Assembly: GCA_963676345.2 (NCBI GenBank)
Contig: CAXXTS010000001.1
Span: 620,001 to 684,000, forward strand
Source of the DNA: G963665925 sp963676345
GTDB lineage: Bacteria > Bacillota > Clostridia > Peptostreptococcales > Acidaminobacteraceae
DNA: 64,000 nucleotides
Direction of reading: 5' to 3'
A model generated the notes under the pieces. That model was not told the origin of the DNA and ran no database searches. It saw only the letters and a program-made list of their open reading frames with translations. This document shows positions 50,950-60,344 of the stretch, piece by piece; the first letter of the stretch is position 1; every line of letters begins with the position of its first letter. The translations under genes were made by a program, and so were the position numbers.

Positions 50950-52152
50950 TTAATGACGACTAATTGCAGCGACTTTTGCGCTGTTAAAAGCTGCTATTTT
51001 GGACTGACACGAACCCGTGTCTCCAAGTAGATGACTTACATTGTAATACATACTCCCAGTGACCTCATGGTATTTCTCATTGATTTTAAGTTGCTCATCG
51101 ATTTGACTGGCTACTGACTCCCTGTAAACAGCCTGACTGATCCACAACTTGACGGACGTTCTTGAAACCTCATTTGCCCACCATTTCACCAGCGTTTCAT
51201 AGTCTGCTGCCGAGGTGCCAATGCTCCAATAAATTTGAGGCGAAATATAATCAACCCATTCATTTTGAATCCAAGTGCGTGCATCAGCACAAACTGAATA
51301 ATAGGCTTCGTTTCCTGAAGTTGCAGAACCGGTTGTATCAGAAGCTTCATTCTTCCAAATTCCCGCCGGACTCACACCAAATAAAATATCTGGATGTGTC
51401 ATTTCAATAATTGTATGCACGCGCATAATCATATCATTGACATGCGCACGCCTTTCATTCGCTTTCGGACCGTCTTTATCTTCCCCCTCAGGCAGCGGGT
51501 AGTGGGACGGATAAAAGTAGTCATCAAAGACAATACCGTCCACATCATAATTGGCTATGAGTTCATAGACTGTATTGACAATATGATTCTTAACACCATC
51601 TTTTTCCGGATTGTAGTAGAGGGCATCGTTTGCAGTAATCAACCAATCCGGATTACGCCGGGCTGAATGTGTTCTAGCCAGCGCACTTACATCTGTTCCA
51701 GATGTTGTCACCCTGTATGGATTTAGCCATGCATGAAGGGCCATTCCCCGCGCGTGTGCAGATTCTATCATGTATGCTAGAGGGTCATAGCCTGGATACT
51801 CACCTTGTGTTCCTGTCAGCACCGCTGACCATGGATTGTAAACGGACTGGTATAATGCGTCTGCTGACGGGCGCACCTGAACCACTATGGTATTGATGCC
51901 AAGGGCCTTTAAGGCATCTAGCTTGTCATCAAACTCATTCATTTGAGCTTGTGCGTCACCCTTTACACTTGGAAAATCGATGTTGTAAACTGTCGCCATC
52001 CAAGCAGCCTGTACATTCTGCATATCATGGTCACTGAGAACAGGCACTTTACTTTGCACTCCAGACTGTGCGAAGGACTGTGGTGCCACGAAAGCCAGTA
52101 AACAGATATAAACCATCGTTATGGATATATGTCTTTTCATAAATTTATTCAT
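50950..52152 (-). CDS. Secreted glycosyl hydrolase-like protein (GHL10 / DUF187 type)
   Basis: 400 residues from ATG 52152 (TTGAGGAAAATACAT), with a Sec signal peptide (ISITMVYICLLAFVAPQSFAQS). A GHL10-type TIM barrel follows: QAAWMATVYNIDFPS, LGINTIVVQVRPSADALYQS, YDPLAYMIESAHARGMALHAWLNPYR, VDGIVFDDYFYP, ILFGVSPAGIWKNE, WVDYISPQIYW. The FDDYFYP acids are likely catalytic. Family members act on cell-surface or wall polysaccharides, substrate not defined. Monocistronic with its own terminator. Confidence 0.85.
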   Translation of the reverse strand: MNKFMKRHISITMVYICLLAFVAPQSFAQSGVQSKVPVLSDHDMQNVQAAWMATVYNIDFPSVKGDAQAQMNEFDDKLDALKALGINTIVVQVRPSADALYQSVYNPWSAVLTGTQGEYPGYDPLAYMIESAHARGMALHAWLNPYRVTTSGTDVSALARTHSARRNPDWLITANDALYYNPEKDGVKNHIVNTVYELIANYDVDGIVFDDYFYPSHYPLPEGEDKDGPKANERRAHVNDMIMRVHTIIEMTHPDILFGVSPAGIWKNEASDTTGSATSGNEAYYSVCADARTWIQNEWVDYISPQIYWSIGTSAADYETLVKWWANEVSRTSVKLWISQAVYRESVASQIDEQLKINEKYHEVTGSMYYNVSHLLGDTGSCQSKIAAFNSAKVAAISRH

Positions 52153-52290
52153 ATGTATTTTCCTCAAGTTAGCCTTATGTAATCATAAGGCATATCAGTA
52201 TTGTGTCCATTGGTGTTTTGACCACTGCTTGTATCCCCAGTGTCTTACATAAGTATAGCATTAAACAGATACTTAAAATATTAAAATGAT

Positions 52291-52324
52291 ATGAAGCCTA
52301 TGGTTTGCAAACCATAGGCTTCAT
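52291..52324 (-). terminator. 34-bp perfect palindrome / terminator-like hairpin after the Cache-GGDEF gene
   Basis: ATGAAGCCTATGGTTTG joined directly to its reverse complement. It lies 25 bases beyond the stop at 52349. No T-run follows on either strand, so it may act as a weak terminator or as an RNA-stabilising hairpin. Confidence 0.6.
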
Positions 52325-52348
52325 CATTTGGATTATTGAAATGGATGC

Positions 52349-53917
52349 TTACTGGTGCATTTCTGAGTAAATAACCGTCCGGTTTCGCCCCGTGTCCTTC
52401 GCATGGTACAAAGCCTTATCCGCTTTCTTAACCATCTCTTCAAAATTTGAGTTTGGAACTTCATAATGAGCACCAATACTAATAGTCACAGATGCTTCGC
52501 ATGCACAGTGGGTGCGTTTCTCAACTGCAGTTCTTAGCCGCTCTGCAATTGAAAATACCTTTGATGGGTCTATATCTGGTAAAAACACCAAAAATTCTTC
52601 TCCGCCCCACCGAGCTACTGAAGAATAATTCCGACTCTGTTCTACGAGCACCTGTGCAACAGATTTTATAACCTCATCCCCACAACTATGACCATAGGCG
52701 TCATTCACCCGTTTAAACTTATCGATATCAACAATAAATACGGCACACGGTTTATTCTCTCGACTGGACATTGCGTTGAATTTTGACACAACTTCTTCTA
52801 ATCCCCTGCGATTATACAGACTCGTCATCGGATCAATCAGCATTAAATTCTTGCGTTCTATTGCAAGGCGTCTATTCTTCACGAGCATCATGATCACAAC
52901 TGCAATGATTGCCTCGAGCATCCACAATAGTAAACTTGACTTAAAAGCCGTTTTCACCAGTAACGCCTTATCTATTTGGTGCATGATGTATAGCTGTTTT
53001 GGCACAATGGTTGAAATTTCGACAACTTTATCCTGATATTTTAACCATTCATTTTCTTTATATCCATCAGGAAACATAACTTCAATACCTGGTTTTACAG
53101 TACCCGGTCCCGCAACAAGCTGTCCATTTTCATCGAAAAGAATCGTTTCACCAATACTGGGACCTGCTGCAAGCAATCGGCTCATGACATCAACACCTAG
53201 GTCATAAGACATGACTCCAATAAATGCTCCATCAACATAAATTGGATTGGATATTGAAATCATCAGTCCTTGTCCAGCAGCATCTTCATATAAACTCGTG
53301 ATAATTTGCAGCCCATCCGGATTGGCTTTTGGAATCGCTTCTGCCCAAAATGCTTTCTTAGTTAATGCCCTTGTATAGTGAAAGTCAGATATTTCATGTG
53401 AAGGACCAATAAAAATGAATCCTTTTTTTGATGTGTAGTAAGTCCAAATGGTTTCATTTATTTCATTTTTAAGCGCACCTACGTAAGGGTCTATAGAAAG
53501 ACAAGCATTGATTTCACTTCGTAGGTCAGGATCAGCTAGATCAAGTTCATCGAGCAAAGTCAAATTGGCATTCATATGTGTCAGTTTTGGGTTTTCAAGT
53601 GGTGCCAATGCTTTGATACCATATTGAGGATAGTCTACGAACGCGTCTAGCTCAACATGGTTAAGTCGGCCATCTTGCGAAGAACGATAGGCAGATTCAA
53701 ATATGGATTTCATTGAAACATTGTTGCTTGCAATGAGTCTGATATAGTTCTCCACCAAACTTGCACGCAAACGGTATATGTCTTCATCTTGGCTTTTCAA
53801 ATCCTCCAGATGCATCCTATACTGATAAGTTCCTAAACTCAAGACGCATAGGGCGAGCAACACTAGTAGAACGGTATTTCGTATGATTTTCTTTTTTTTT
53901 GACATGCGCTTGTTCAT
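52349..53917 (-). CDS. Membrane-bound Cache-domain diguanylate cyclase
   Basis: 522 residues. First membrane helix at about 12-30, extracytoplasmic dCache-like sensor to ~315 (YTSKKGFIFIGPS, ISNPIYVDGAFIGVMSYDLGVDV), second helix near 325-345 (SSLLLWMLEAIIAVVIMML), then GGDEF: DPMTSLYNRRGLEEV, VDIDKFKRVNDAYGHSCGDEV, ARWGGEEFLVFLPD. The position of the inhibitory I-site holds RNYS, not RxxD, so it may escape product inhibition. RBS GAGGAGGTCCT. Senses an external small molecule (family knowledge). Confidence 0.92.
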   Translation of the reverse strand: MNKRMSKKKKIIRNTVLLVLLALCVLSLGTYQYRMHLEDLKSQDEDIYRLRASLVENYIRLIASNNVSMKSIFESAYRSSQDGRLNHVELDAFVDYPQYGIKALAPLENPKLTHMNANLTLLDELDLADPDLRSEINACLSIDPYVGALKNEINETIWTYYTSKKGFIFIGPSHEISDFHYTRALTKKAFWAEAIPKANPDGLQIITSLYEDAAGQGLMISISNPIYVDGAFIGVMSYDLGVDVMSRLLAAGPSIGETILFDENGQLVAGPGTVKPGIEVMFPDGYKENEWLKYQDKVVEISTIVPKQLYIMHQIDKALLVKTAFKSSLLLWMLEAIIAVVIMMLVKNRRLAIERKNLMLIDPMTSLYNRRGLEEVVSKFNAMSSRENKPCAVFIVDIDKFKRVNDAYGHSCGDEVIKSVAQVLVEQSRNYSSVARWGGEEFLVFLPDIDPSKVFSIAERLRTAVEKRTHCACEASVTISIGAHYEVPNSNFEEMVKKADKALYHAKDTGRNRTVIYSEMHQ

Positions 53918-54082
53918 AGGACCTCCTCTCGCTATAGTTTAATCTGAATAATGACACATTTTTATACTGTCCTTTATACCCCTAAAACAGCTCTAAAATA
54001 CATGTATTTGGGGGAGTATTATAAATACTAATGATACAATCAGGGACTTCTCTCTTGAAAATTAATATTTTGCCATTACACA

Positions 54083-55993
54083 CTAGACCCGCTTCGGAAA
54101 AATGATCTCAAAAGAAGCGCCCTTTTCAGGATCATTAATATACTTAATTTCACCATTTAATAGACTGGTCACTAGATTATAGACGATATTTAGTCCTAGG
54201 CCACTGGACCCTTGTCCCATAACCGTTGTAAAAAACGGATCGAATATTCTATTGATATTCTCCATTATTATTCCTTTGCCGTTATCCGAATAAAGAAGGT
54301 GCATTTGAGTACCTGATTTATCTTCACTGCACTTTAAATAGATCTTCGGACTGGCTACACCACCAAATGCATGCTTTAAACTATTTTGAATGAGATTTGT
54401 CAGTATTTGTGAAATTGCACCCGGGTAGGTCACACATTCCATATCGCCAACATACTCCAGTGCGGTCTCAACATTATGCTTTTTCAGTTCACCACTATAT
54501 GATATAAAGGTTGCATCTATAATTTCCTGCAAATTGATCTTTTGACGATCCATTTTTTCTTGATTGATTGAAATTCTTTTAAAACTCTGAATGAGCTCAG
54601 ACGCGCGGGTCATATTCCGCTCAATAATTTTTGTACTCTCAACAACATTATCCATAAAGCTATCAAACTCTTTCTTGCTCAAATCACCACTTCGCATTTT
54701 ACTGTCGATTTCTTTACTTAATTTATCTACATATGTTGCCGCTGTCATACTGATTCCAATAGGTGTATTTAATTCATGAGCAACCCCGGTAACAAGACTC
54801 CCCAAAGAAGCCATCTTTTCTTTTTGAATCAATTGATTTTGTGTGCTTTTAAGCTCTTCAAGGGACTTTTCAAGTTCATTTGTTCTTGCTTCTACGATAT
54901 GTTCTAGATTTTCATTAACACGTTCAAGCGCTTCCTGACTCACTTCAAGGGCCTTTTCACGCTGAATAATTTCTTCCATCATCACACCATATGACTCAGA
55001 AAGTTTATTGAACTCATCAAAGCTGCGCTCTGAAATAGAACTACTATAAGCGCCTTTTGCCACACGCTTCGTCCAGCCTATGAGTTCTTCTAGTTCACCG
55101 GCAATCTCACTATTCAGTTTATAAACTGCTTTTAAGGACACGAATCCAAGACCTGCAATAATAATAAACCCAACTGATGCCGTCATAAAAATCGGTAAGA
55201 GAATATCATAAATGGACTGATAAAAAATAATCCCCCACTGGGTGTCTCGAATAACACGGTAAAACGCCAGCATGTTTCGGTTTTCGTAGCGTACATGCTT
55301 AGATTTTTCTTCAATAAGGTCCAATCGGTTAGGGTCATAGGCTCTGGTATTCACGAAAGTCACATCGCTATGGGCAATATACGCCCCCGTTGAGTCTGTA
55401 ACCGCAATATAGGACCGTTCAGAAATATTAAAAACATGCAACGCATCTGTAAGTTTTGCAAGGCTTACCCTCAGTACAACTATGATGTCTTCATATTTTT
55501 TTGCAACGGTCACAATAGGCCTGTTCTCCCCTTGAGATATAAAAACATCAGACCAGTAGATGTCACCTGTCTTTTTTAAGTCTTTGAAATAATCATGTCC
55601 AGAAAAATCACGTCCAACTTCAGAGGGTAATAAATTCGTTCCTGCCACGGCTTTTCCTGATACATCCAGAAACCATATAGATTCAATTTCCGGGTTGCTC
55701 TCATTATAAGCTTTAAGACGACTATTAAAAACCGGAACGCTTTGATCAATTTGGTATTGGGAATGGTATATTTCATCAAGGCTGTTCAAATAGCTGCCCA
55801 AAAATATAGAAGTGGATGACTCTATCGAACTGATAATGTCTTCTGATCTGTCATAGGTTAATACGATTACATAAAATGTACTTACAAACATAATAAGAAG
55901 AGCCAGTAGTATGAGAGGCATACTGACTCGGTAGATGCTAACCTGTATTAAACGCTTGTAAATACTGAAATGCTCTTTTCGCTTTTTTCTCAT
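54083..55993 (-). CDS. Cache-domain sensor histidine kinase
   Basis: 636 residues. Membrane helix at ~20-43, extracellular dCache sensor to ~270 (SIWFLDVSGKAVAGTNLLP, GHDYFKDLKKTGDIYWSDVF), second helix ~270-290, HAMP-like linker and coiled coil, then the kinase. H-box GVAHELNTPIGISM (~415), N-box ILTNLIQNSLKHAF, G1 YSDNGKGI, F-box FDPFFTT, G2 GSSGLGLNIVYNL. No response regulator gene is adjacent. Nine bases separate it from the binding-protein gene upstream, so the two likely form a sensing pair. Confidence 0.92.
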   Translation of the reverse strand: MRKKRKEHFSIYKRLIQVSIYRVSMPLILLALLIMFVSTFYVIVLTYDRSEDIISSIESSTSIFLGSYLNSLDEIYHSQYQIDQSVPVFNSRLKAYNESNPEIESIWFLDVSGKAVAGTNLLPSEVGRDFSGHDYFKDLKKTGDIYWSDVFISQGENRPIVTVAKKYEDIIVVLRVSLAKLTDALHVFNISERSYIAVTDSTGAYIAHSDVTFVNTRAYDPNRLDLIEEKSKHVRYENRNMLAFYRVIRDTQWGIIFYQSIYDILLPIFMTASVGFIIIAGLGFVSLKAVYKLNSEIAGELEELIGWTKRVAKGAYSSSISERSFDEFNKLSESYGVMMEEIIQREKALEVSQEALERVNENLEHIVEARTNELEKSLEELKSTQNQLIQKEKMASLGSLVTGVAHELNTPIGISMTAATYVDKLSKEIDSKMRSGDLSKKEFDSFMDNVVESTKIIERNMTRASELIQSFKRISINQEKMDRQKINLQEIIDATFISYSGELKKHNVETALEYVGDMECVTYPGAISQILTNLIQNSLKHAFGGVASPKIYLKCSEDKSGTQMHLLYSDNGKGIIMENINRIFDPFFTTVMGQGSSGLGLNIVYNLVTSLLNGEIKYINDPEKGASFEIIFPKRV

Positions 55994-56002
55994 AAGTATT
56001 CC

Positions 56003-57124
56003 TTATTTCTTTAAGCTTGTAAACGCACCATTTTTCACTTCATATATAAAATTGCCTCTTTTGACATCTCCATACTTGTCAATTTCAATGGTTTGCTGCA
56101 ATCCCTCAAAGCTACCAATGCCTACAATTGCCTTTTTAACAGAAGCGACATCCATTGAATCAGCGGTTTCCATAGCTTCTTTTAACAGGCGCACACTCTC
56201 GTAACCGAATATTTGTGGAAATGTAGGTTTGTTTCCATAGCGTCGAATCATTGCTTCTTCAAAAGCTAGGTAAGCGGATGTGTTTGATGATATGTCATAG
56301 AGTCCAATGACACGCATGTTTTCAACAGCCTTTCCACCATTTACAAGCAAATCCTGTGTTGTTGCCCAGGCGTTTGCATAAAGCTGTGCTGTACTCCCTT
56401 TTAACTTGAGCTGCTGGGCTATTTCAGCAGTATCTACACCGGATGCAAGAATAATAACATTTCGCGCTCTGGAACTGTGTATACGCGCAGCCAGTTGTTC
56501 AAAGTCAACTTTATGTGAGTCAAAGGCTTCATCGTAAATTAAATCAAGCCCATTCGTTTCATGTTTGTCAATGATAATATCATGTGTTGGTCCCGTATAC
56601 TGTCTATTTGAAATGTCATATACAATGGCAAAGTCTCGATAAGCCTCATTAGAAAGGATTTTCAAAAATGTATAGGCCTCATTAGCGCTGGCATTGCAGA
56701 CTCTGAAAAAATTATCGTCTCTGCCCGTCAATAGGTTCGTACTCATGGTAGGACTAATGACTAAAACCTCTGAATTTTCCATAAACGTTTCAATAGAAGG
56801 CGTCATTGCACTTATGGCAAATCCTACAAAATAATCAATATTTCTTTCTTTTAAGTCTTCAACTATTGTTTTCGCATACTCATTATCGTTTTTGTCATCA
56901 AAAATGACAGGTACAATCTTGCGCCCGTTTACCCCGTCATTTTCATTAATTTCATCTACTGCCTGAAGAAATCCATTTCTAACCTGCACGCCCAGCTGGG
57001 ACCATTGTCCGCTCAATCCGGCTCCAAACCCAATGTAAATTGGCCTGTGGGTATATTTATACGTAAAAGCCGCGCCAAGTGCTATTACAATAATCATGAA
57101 TGCTATCGTTAACTTTCTTGTCAT
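56003..57124 (-). CDS. Leu/Ile/Val-type periplasmic binding protein, probably sensory
   Basis: 373 residues from ATG 57124 (GGGGGGATCTTATA). Single N-terminal hydrophobic segment (LTIAFMIIVIALGAAFTY) without a lipobox, so membrane-anchored or secreted. Type I periplasmic-binding fold: IYIGFGAGLSGQWSQLGVQVRNGFLQAV, DEINENDGVNGRKIVPVIFDD, ISPTMSTNLLTG, PQIFGYESVRLLKEAM. No ABC permease or ATPase genes are near; the partner is the Cache histidine kinase directly downstream, pointing to ligand sensing instead of uptake. Confidence 0.87.
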   Translation of the reverse strand: MTRKLTIAFMIIVIALGAAFTYKYTHRPIYIGFGAGLSGQWSQLGVQVRNGFLQAVDEINENDGVNGRKIVPVIFDDKNDNEYAKTIVEDLKERNIDYFVGFAISAMTPSIETFMENSEVLVISPTMSTNLLTGRDDNFFRVCNASANEAYTFLKILSNEAYRDFAIVYDISNRQYTGPTHDIIIDKHETNGLDLIYDEAFDSHKVDFEQLAARIHSSRARNVIILASGVDTAEIAQQLKLKGSTAQLYANAWATTQDLLVNGGKAVENMRVIGLYDISSNTSAYLAFEEAMIRRYGNKPTFPQIFGYESVRLLKEAMETADSMDVASVKKAIVGIGSFEGLQQTIEIDKYGDVKRGNFIYEVKNGAFTSLKK

Positions 57125-57237
57125 TATAAGATCCCCCCTCAAAAGCAAATACTTTCCTTATTTATACCCATGATATTGAACCTTGAACATGATATATAAT
57201 TCAGCTTAGGCTATGTCATCCTCCTCATAAACTACTG

Positions 57238-57290
57238 CAAAAACCGGCCTCAAACTGCTAGACATCAGTCCAACGGTTAAAGGCCGGTTC
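57238..57290 (-). terminator. Terminator of prxU
   Basis: Minus strand: AACCGGCCT, ~30-base loop, AGGCCGGTT, then TTTGC. Located 54 bases after the prxU stop. Confidence 0.8.
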
Positions 57291-57343
57291 AATTTCAACA
57301 TACAATTGTTACTTATAATATATCCTAAGTATAGCTAAACGTC

Positions 57344-58060
57344 TTACTCATCTGCTTCTTTAACTGACCAAGCTTTCCAAACATTGCCGACAAGATCTGG
57401 CCCTGGTTTTAGTGTTTTCTTTCCTGGTTTCCATCCAGATGGTGTCGCTTCGGTCCCTTCAGTTTTTCTAACATGCTGGAAGGCCTGAATTTGACGAATG
57501 GATTCAGAGACATTTCTGCCTACAGGAGGGGTTAAGACCTCGTAACCCTGAATGATCCCATCGGGATCAATAATAAAACGCCCGCGTGTTTCAACGCCTG
57601 ATACTTCATCGTAAACATTATAAAGCGTACCAACTGCGCCTCCACCATCTGATAGCATTGGATATGGGATACCCCCATCTACCATCTTTGAAAGTTCATG
57701 GTCATTCCACATTTTATGAACAAAAACACTGTCAACACTCACAGAAAGCACTTCTACATCCAGCCCTTTAAGCGTCTCATATTTATCTGCCACGGCAGAT
57801 ACTTCAGTCGCTCAGACAAAGGTAAAGTCACCCGGATAGAAACATAGAAGGACCCATTTGCCTAAAAATTCCGATAATTTAAAGGTAGAAAATTCCCCTT
57901 TATGATAGCCTGCAAGTTCAAAATCCGGTGCTTTTGCTCCAACTTTGATCACGCTTTTCAACTCCTTTTCTTCCTGTACAGCCATTTGGACATCTTCACT
58001 TTCTGTTACACTTACTGAAACCTTAGGTCTCTGGCAACCCGCTTTAAATGGTTTAGGCAT
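57344..58060 (-). CDS. prxU: PrxU: selenocysteine peroxiredoxin (UGA-encoded Sec83)
   Basis: 238 residues if the in-frame UGA at 57812-57814 is read as selenocysteine. The context PGDFTFV-UGA-ATEVSAVADKYE matches the peroxiredoxin active site PGDFTFVCPTE with U for C. Domains on both sides are intact (VGAKAPDFELAGYHKGEF before; VETRGRFIIDPDG and SGWKPGKKTLKPG after), so this is not a broken gene. A hairpin begins 10 bases after the UGA. Start ATG 58060 follows GAAAGGAG. It reduces peroxides. The C-terminal resolving Cys normally in EVCPAGWKPG is absent (EATPSGWKPG); only Cys9 and Cys73 remain. About 40 N-terminal residues exceed the usual Prx. Confidence 0.93.
57784..57801 (-). promoter_or_regulatory. 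Candidate bacterial SECIS hairpin of prxU
   Basis: Minus strand RNA UAUCUGCC-GU-GGCAGAUA, an 8-bp perfect stem starting 10 bases after the UGA, within the coding sequence as bacterial SECIS elements are. Probably the tip opens to a 4-base loop CGUG. SelB-dependent reading is inferred. Confidence 0.65.
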
Positions 58061-58104
58061 AAAAACTCCTTTCGAAACCAGAATGCAACAACTCATTTGT
58101 TATA

Positions 58105-58133
58105 AATATATATTTATATTCATTACATTTCAA
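58105..58133 (-). promoter_or_regulatory. Predicted promoter of prxU
   Basis: Minus strand TTGAAA (58128-58133), 17-base spacer, TATATT (58105-58110), 44 bases before the ATG. The rest of the gap to 58366 shows nothing I can assign. Confidence 0.45.
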
Positions 58134-58366
58134 TACTTATTGTAAATTTGATTGTATTTTAATTTACGAGTTGTATATAGAATATTTCTATACTACAAAT
58201 ACCCGCCATAGATCAAACTAATCATCATATACCCATAATTGCTTAGATTTCTCCTCTCCCCCCTCATTTCCCATCCAGAAAAAATCCCTATCCTAATTCA
58301 TCCATACACACCGCATAATAACGACGCTCACCTTAAACGTCATTGTTATAAGTCATTTTCATTAAA

Positions 58367-58420
58367 ACAAAAAAAGCAAGCCGCCTTCTTTCCATAAATT
58401 AGAAAGAACGTGCGACTTAC
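58367..58420 (-). terminator. Terminator of the prmA-rsmE operon
   Basis: Minus strand: AAGTCGCACGTTCTTTC, loop, GAAAGAAGGCGGCTT, then GCTTTTTTTG. Two mismatched positions in the stem but a long T-run. Confidence 0.75.
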
Positions 58421-58495
58421 ATACCTTATTCGCTGATTCATTTTCAAATTCATAAACTCAAGTCAATTTAATGCTGACTTGATTCATCTATATTG

Positions 58496-59251
58496 CTAAA
58501 CACCACTCAAGTCACCAAGAACGTACTGAACCAGCGCTACTGCAGTAACGCCCGCTGTTTCCGTACGCATAATTCTCGGCCCCATTTTGACACTTTTTGC
58601 CCCGTTTTCAGTCAACAGCTTAACTTCTTCATCGGCAATGCCACCTTCTGGTCCAATAATAATGGCAACGCGCTTTGAGTCGGCATTCTTGTTAAGAATT
58701 TCACCGAAGCCCTGTGCTGATTCATTTTCATAAGGCATCAGAATCAGATCATAGCTTTCCAGTTTCCTAAATACTTGCTTCATTGTTACGGGTGCACCCA
58801 CTTCTGGGATTTGCCCCCGCTTAGATTGCTTGGAAGCTTCAAAGGCAATTTTGTTCCAGCGCTGAACTTTCTTATCACCTGACTTGTCGTCCTTCCACTT
58901 TGCAATAGAACGTTTCATTTGAACAGGCGTTATACGATCAACGCCAAGCTCAGTTGTCTTTTGAATAATCATTTCTAGCTTGTCCGATTTTGGCAGTCCC
59001 TGATACAAGGTAATATGAACATTTGACTCCCGTTTATTCATTTCCGAAGAAAGTACAGCACATGTTATTGCATCCGTCTCAATCAGCTGAACTTCACAAA
59101 TGTGTTCAATACCCTCTGAGTCACAAAGCTCTATTTTCTCGCCGACTTCAATTCTTAGTGCTTTTGCAGCATGTTTAATATCATCTCTATCGGTTATTTG
59201 AGCGGTTTGATTTTCAGCATTTATGCTATTTTTTGATATAAAAAATCGATG
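58496..59251 (-). CDS. rsmE: RsmE: 16S rRNA m3U1498 methyltransferase
   Basis: 251 residues from ATG 59251 (GAGGTAATC RBS). SPOUT methyltransferase: N-terminal PUA-like part MHRFFISKN ... HAAKALRIEVGEKIELCD, and the knot domain with PKSDKLEMIIQKTTELGVDRITPV, AFEASKQSKRGQIPEV, IIGPEGGIADEEVKLL and RIMRTETAGVTAVALVQY. Methylates N3 of U1498 using S-adenosylmethionine. Five bases after prmA, the usual pairing in Firmicutes. Confidence 0.96.
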   Translation of the reverse strand, partial: HRFFISKNSINAENQTAQITDRDDIKHAAKALRIEVGEKIELCDSEGIEHICEVQLIETDAITCAVLSSEMNKRESNVHITLYQGLPKSDKLEMIIQKTTELGVDRITPVQMKRSIAKWKDDKSGDKKVQRWNKIAFEASKQSKRGQIPEVGAPVTMKQVFRKLESYDLILMPYENESAQGFGEILNKNADSKRVAIIIGPEGGIADEEVKLLTENGAKSVKMGPRIMRTETAGVTAVALVQYVLGDLSGV

Positions 59252-59256
59252 CATGA

Positions 59257-60204
59257 TTACCTCGCTAAAATGGCTGCCCACTCGCCGCGTCTTCTAACTT
59301 CAACAACTTCAAAACCTGATGTTTCAAGTCCCTCAACTACAAAGTCAATTTTATCATCAATAATACCGCTTGCAATAAAGAGCCCCTCTGGCTTCATAAA
59401 GTTTCTTAAGTCTTTTGAAAGCAGTACAATAATATCTGCAATAATGTTGGCAACAATAATGTCTGCCTTGCCTGTTACGACTTCCATCAAGTCCCCATGG
59501 TGTACTTCAAAACGTGTATTGACGCCATTTCGCTGGGCATTTTCCTTTGTTGTCATAACCGCTGCTTCATCAAGGTCAACTGCAACAACTGACTTGGCTC
59601 CCAATTTTGCAGCTGCAATGCCTAAAATTCCGCTACCACAGCCAATATCGAATACATCAACATCTGCTGTTACGTTTTCTTCAAGCATTTCCATACACAT
59701 GCTTGTTGTTTCATGCGTCCCTGATCCAAAAGCGCCACCTGGATCAATTTCAATAATCAGTCGATCATTTTGTTCGTTGTATACTTCCCAACTTGGCTTA
59801 ATAACCAGTTTATTCCCCACTTCAAAAGGCTTGTAGTGTTTTTTCCACTCGCTGTTCCAGTCTGTGTTTTCAAGCTCAGTAATTTCTACTGTAAGGGGAC
59901 CACCGTCAAGGCCAAAACTTTCAATTTGAGAAAGTCTTTCCTTTAAATGGATCACTTTTTGCTCTAATAGATTTCCGCTTACATCTGCACCATCAAAGTA
60001 ACACTTAACCACCGCGCCCTCGTACTCTAAGTGCATTTTGACTTCTTCAATATCAATGTAGTCCCAATCAGACTCTTTGCTATTCGTGTATACAGGGTCA
60101 TTTGGATCTTCAATCAGAACCCCTTCTGCGCCAATTTCATAAAGCATATTGCTAACAGCTTCTGATGCTTCAGAAGTCGTCTTCACTTTTATTTCATACC
60201 ACAT
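59257..60204 (-). CDS. prmA: PrmA: ribosomal protein L11 methyltransferase
   Basis: 315 residues, normal length. N-terminal substrate-recruiting domain (MWYEIKVKTTSEASEAVSNM), then class I methyltransferase with PGGAFGSGTHETTSMCME, VFDIGCGSGILGIAAAKLGA and DIIVANIIADIIVLL. Trimethylates L11. Forms an operon with rsmE. A TTGTGG-18-TATAAT promoter lies upstream. Confidence 0.96.
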   Translation of the reverse strand: MWYEIKVKTTSEASEAVSNMLYEIGAEGVLIEDPNDPVYTNSKESDWDYIDIEEVKMHLEYEGAVVKCYFDGADVSGNLLEQKVIHLKERLSQIESFGLDGGPLTVEITELENTDWNSEWKKHYKPFEVGNKLVIKPSWEVYNEQNDRLIIEIDPGGAFGSGTHETTSMCMEMLEENVTADVDVFDIGCGSGILGIAAAKLGAKSVVAVDLDEAAVMTTKENAQRNGVNTRFEVHHGDLMEVVTGKADIIVANIIADIIVLLSKDLRNFMKPEGLFIASGIIDDKIDFVVEGLETSGFEVVEVRRRGEWAAILAR

Positions 60205-60278
60205 TTCGTGCCTCCAAGCTCATTTGTTTTCATATATAGTGTGTTTCAAAACGTCCAAAATTCAGTCGAACAGTATGC

Positions 60279-60308
60279 ATTATAGCATTTGTATTTGCTG
60301 TACCACAA
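60279..60308 (-). promoter_or_regulatory. Predicted promoter of prmA-rsmE
   Basis: Minus strand TTGTGG (60303-60308), 18-base spacer, extended -10 TGCTATAAT with TATAAT at 60279-60284. Confidence 0.55.
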
Positions 60309-60344
60309 GTCTAAATCTTAATATCTTTAGTGAAAAGAACAGGT

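Noticed and set aside
57344..58060. Peroxiredoxin pseudogene with a nonsense mutation
   Set aside because: The stop is UGA at exactly the catalytic Cys position, both halves are intact and a hairpin follows; selenocysteine explains all of this.
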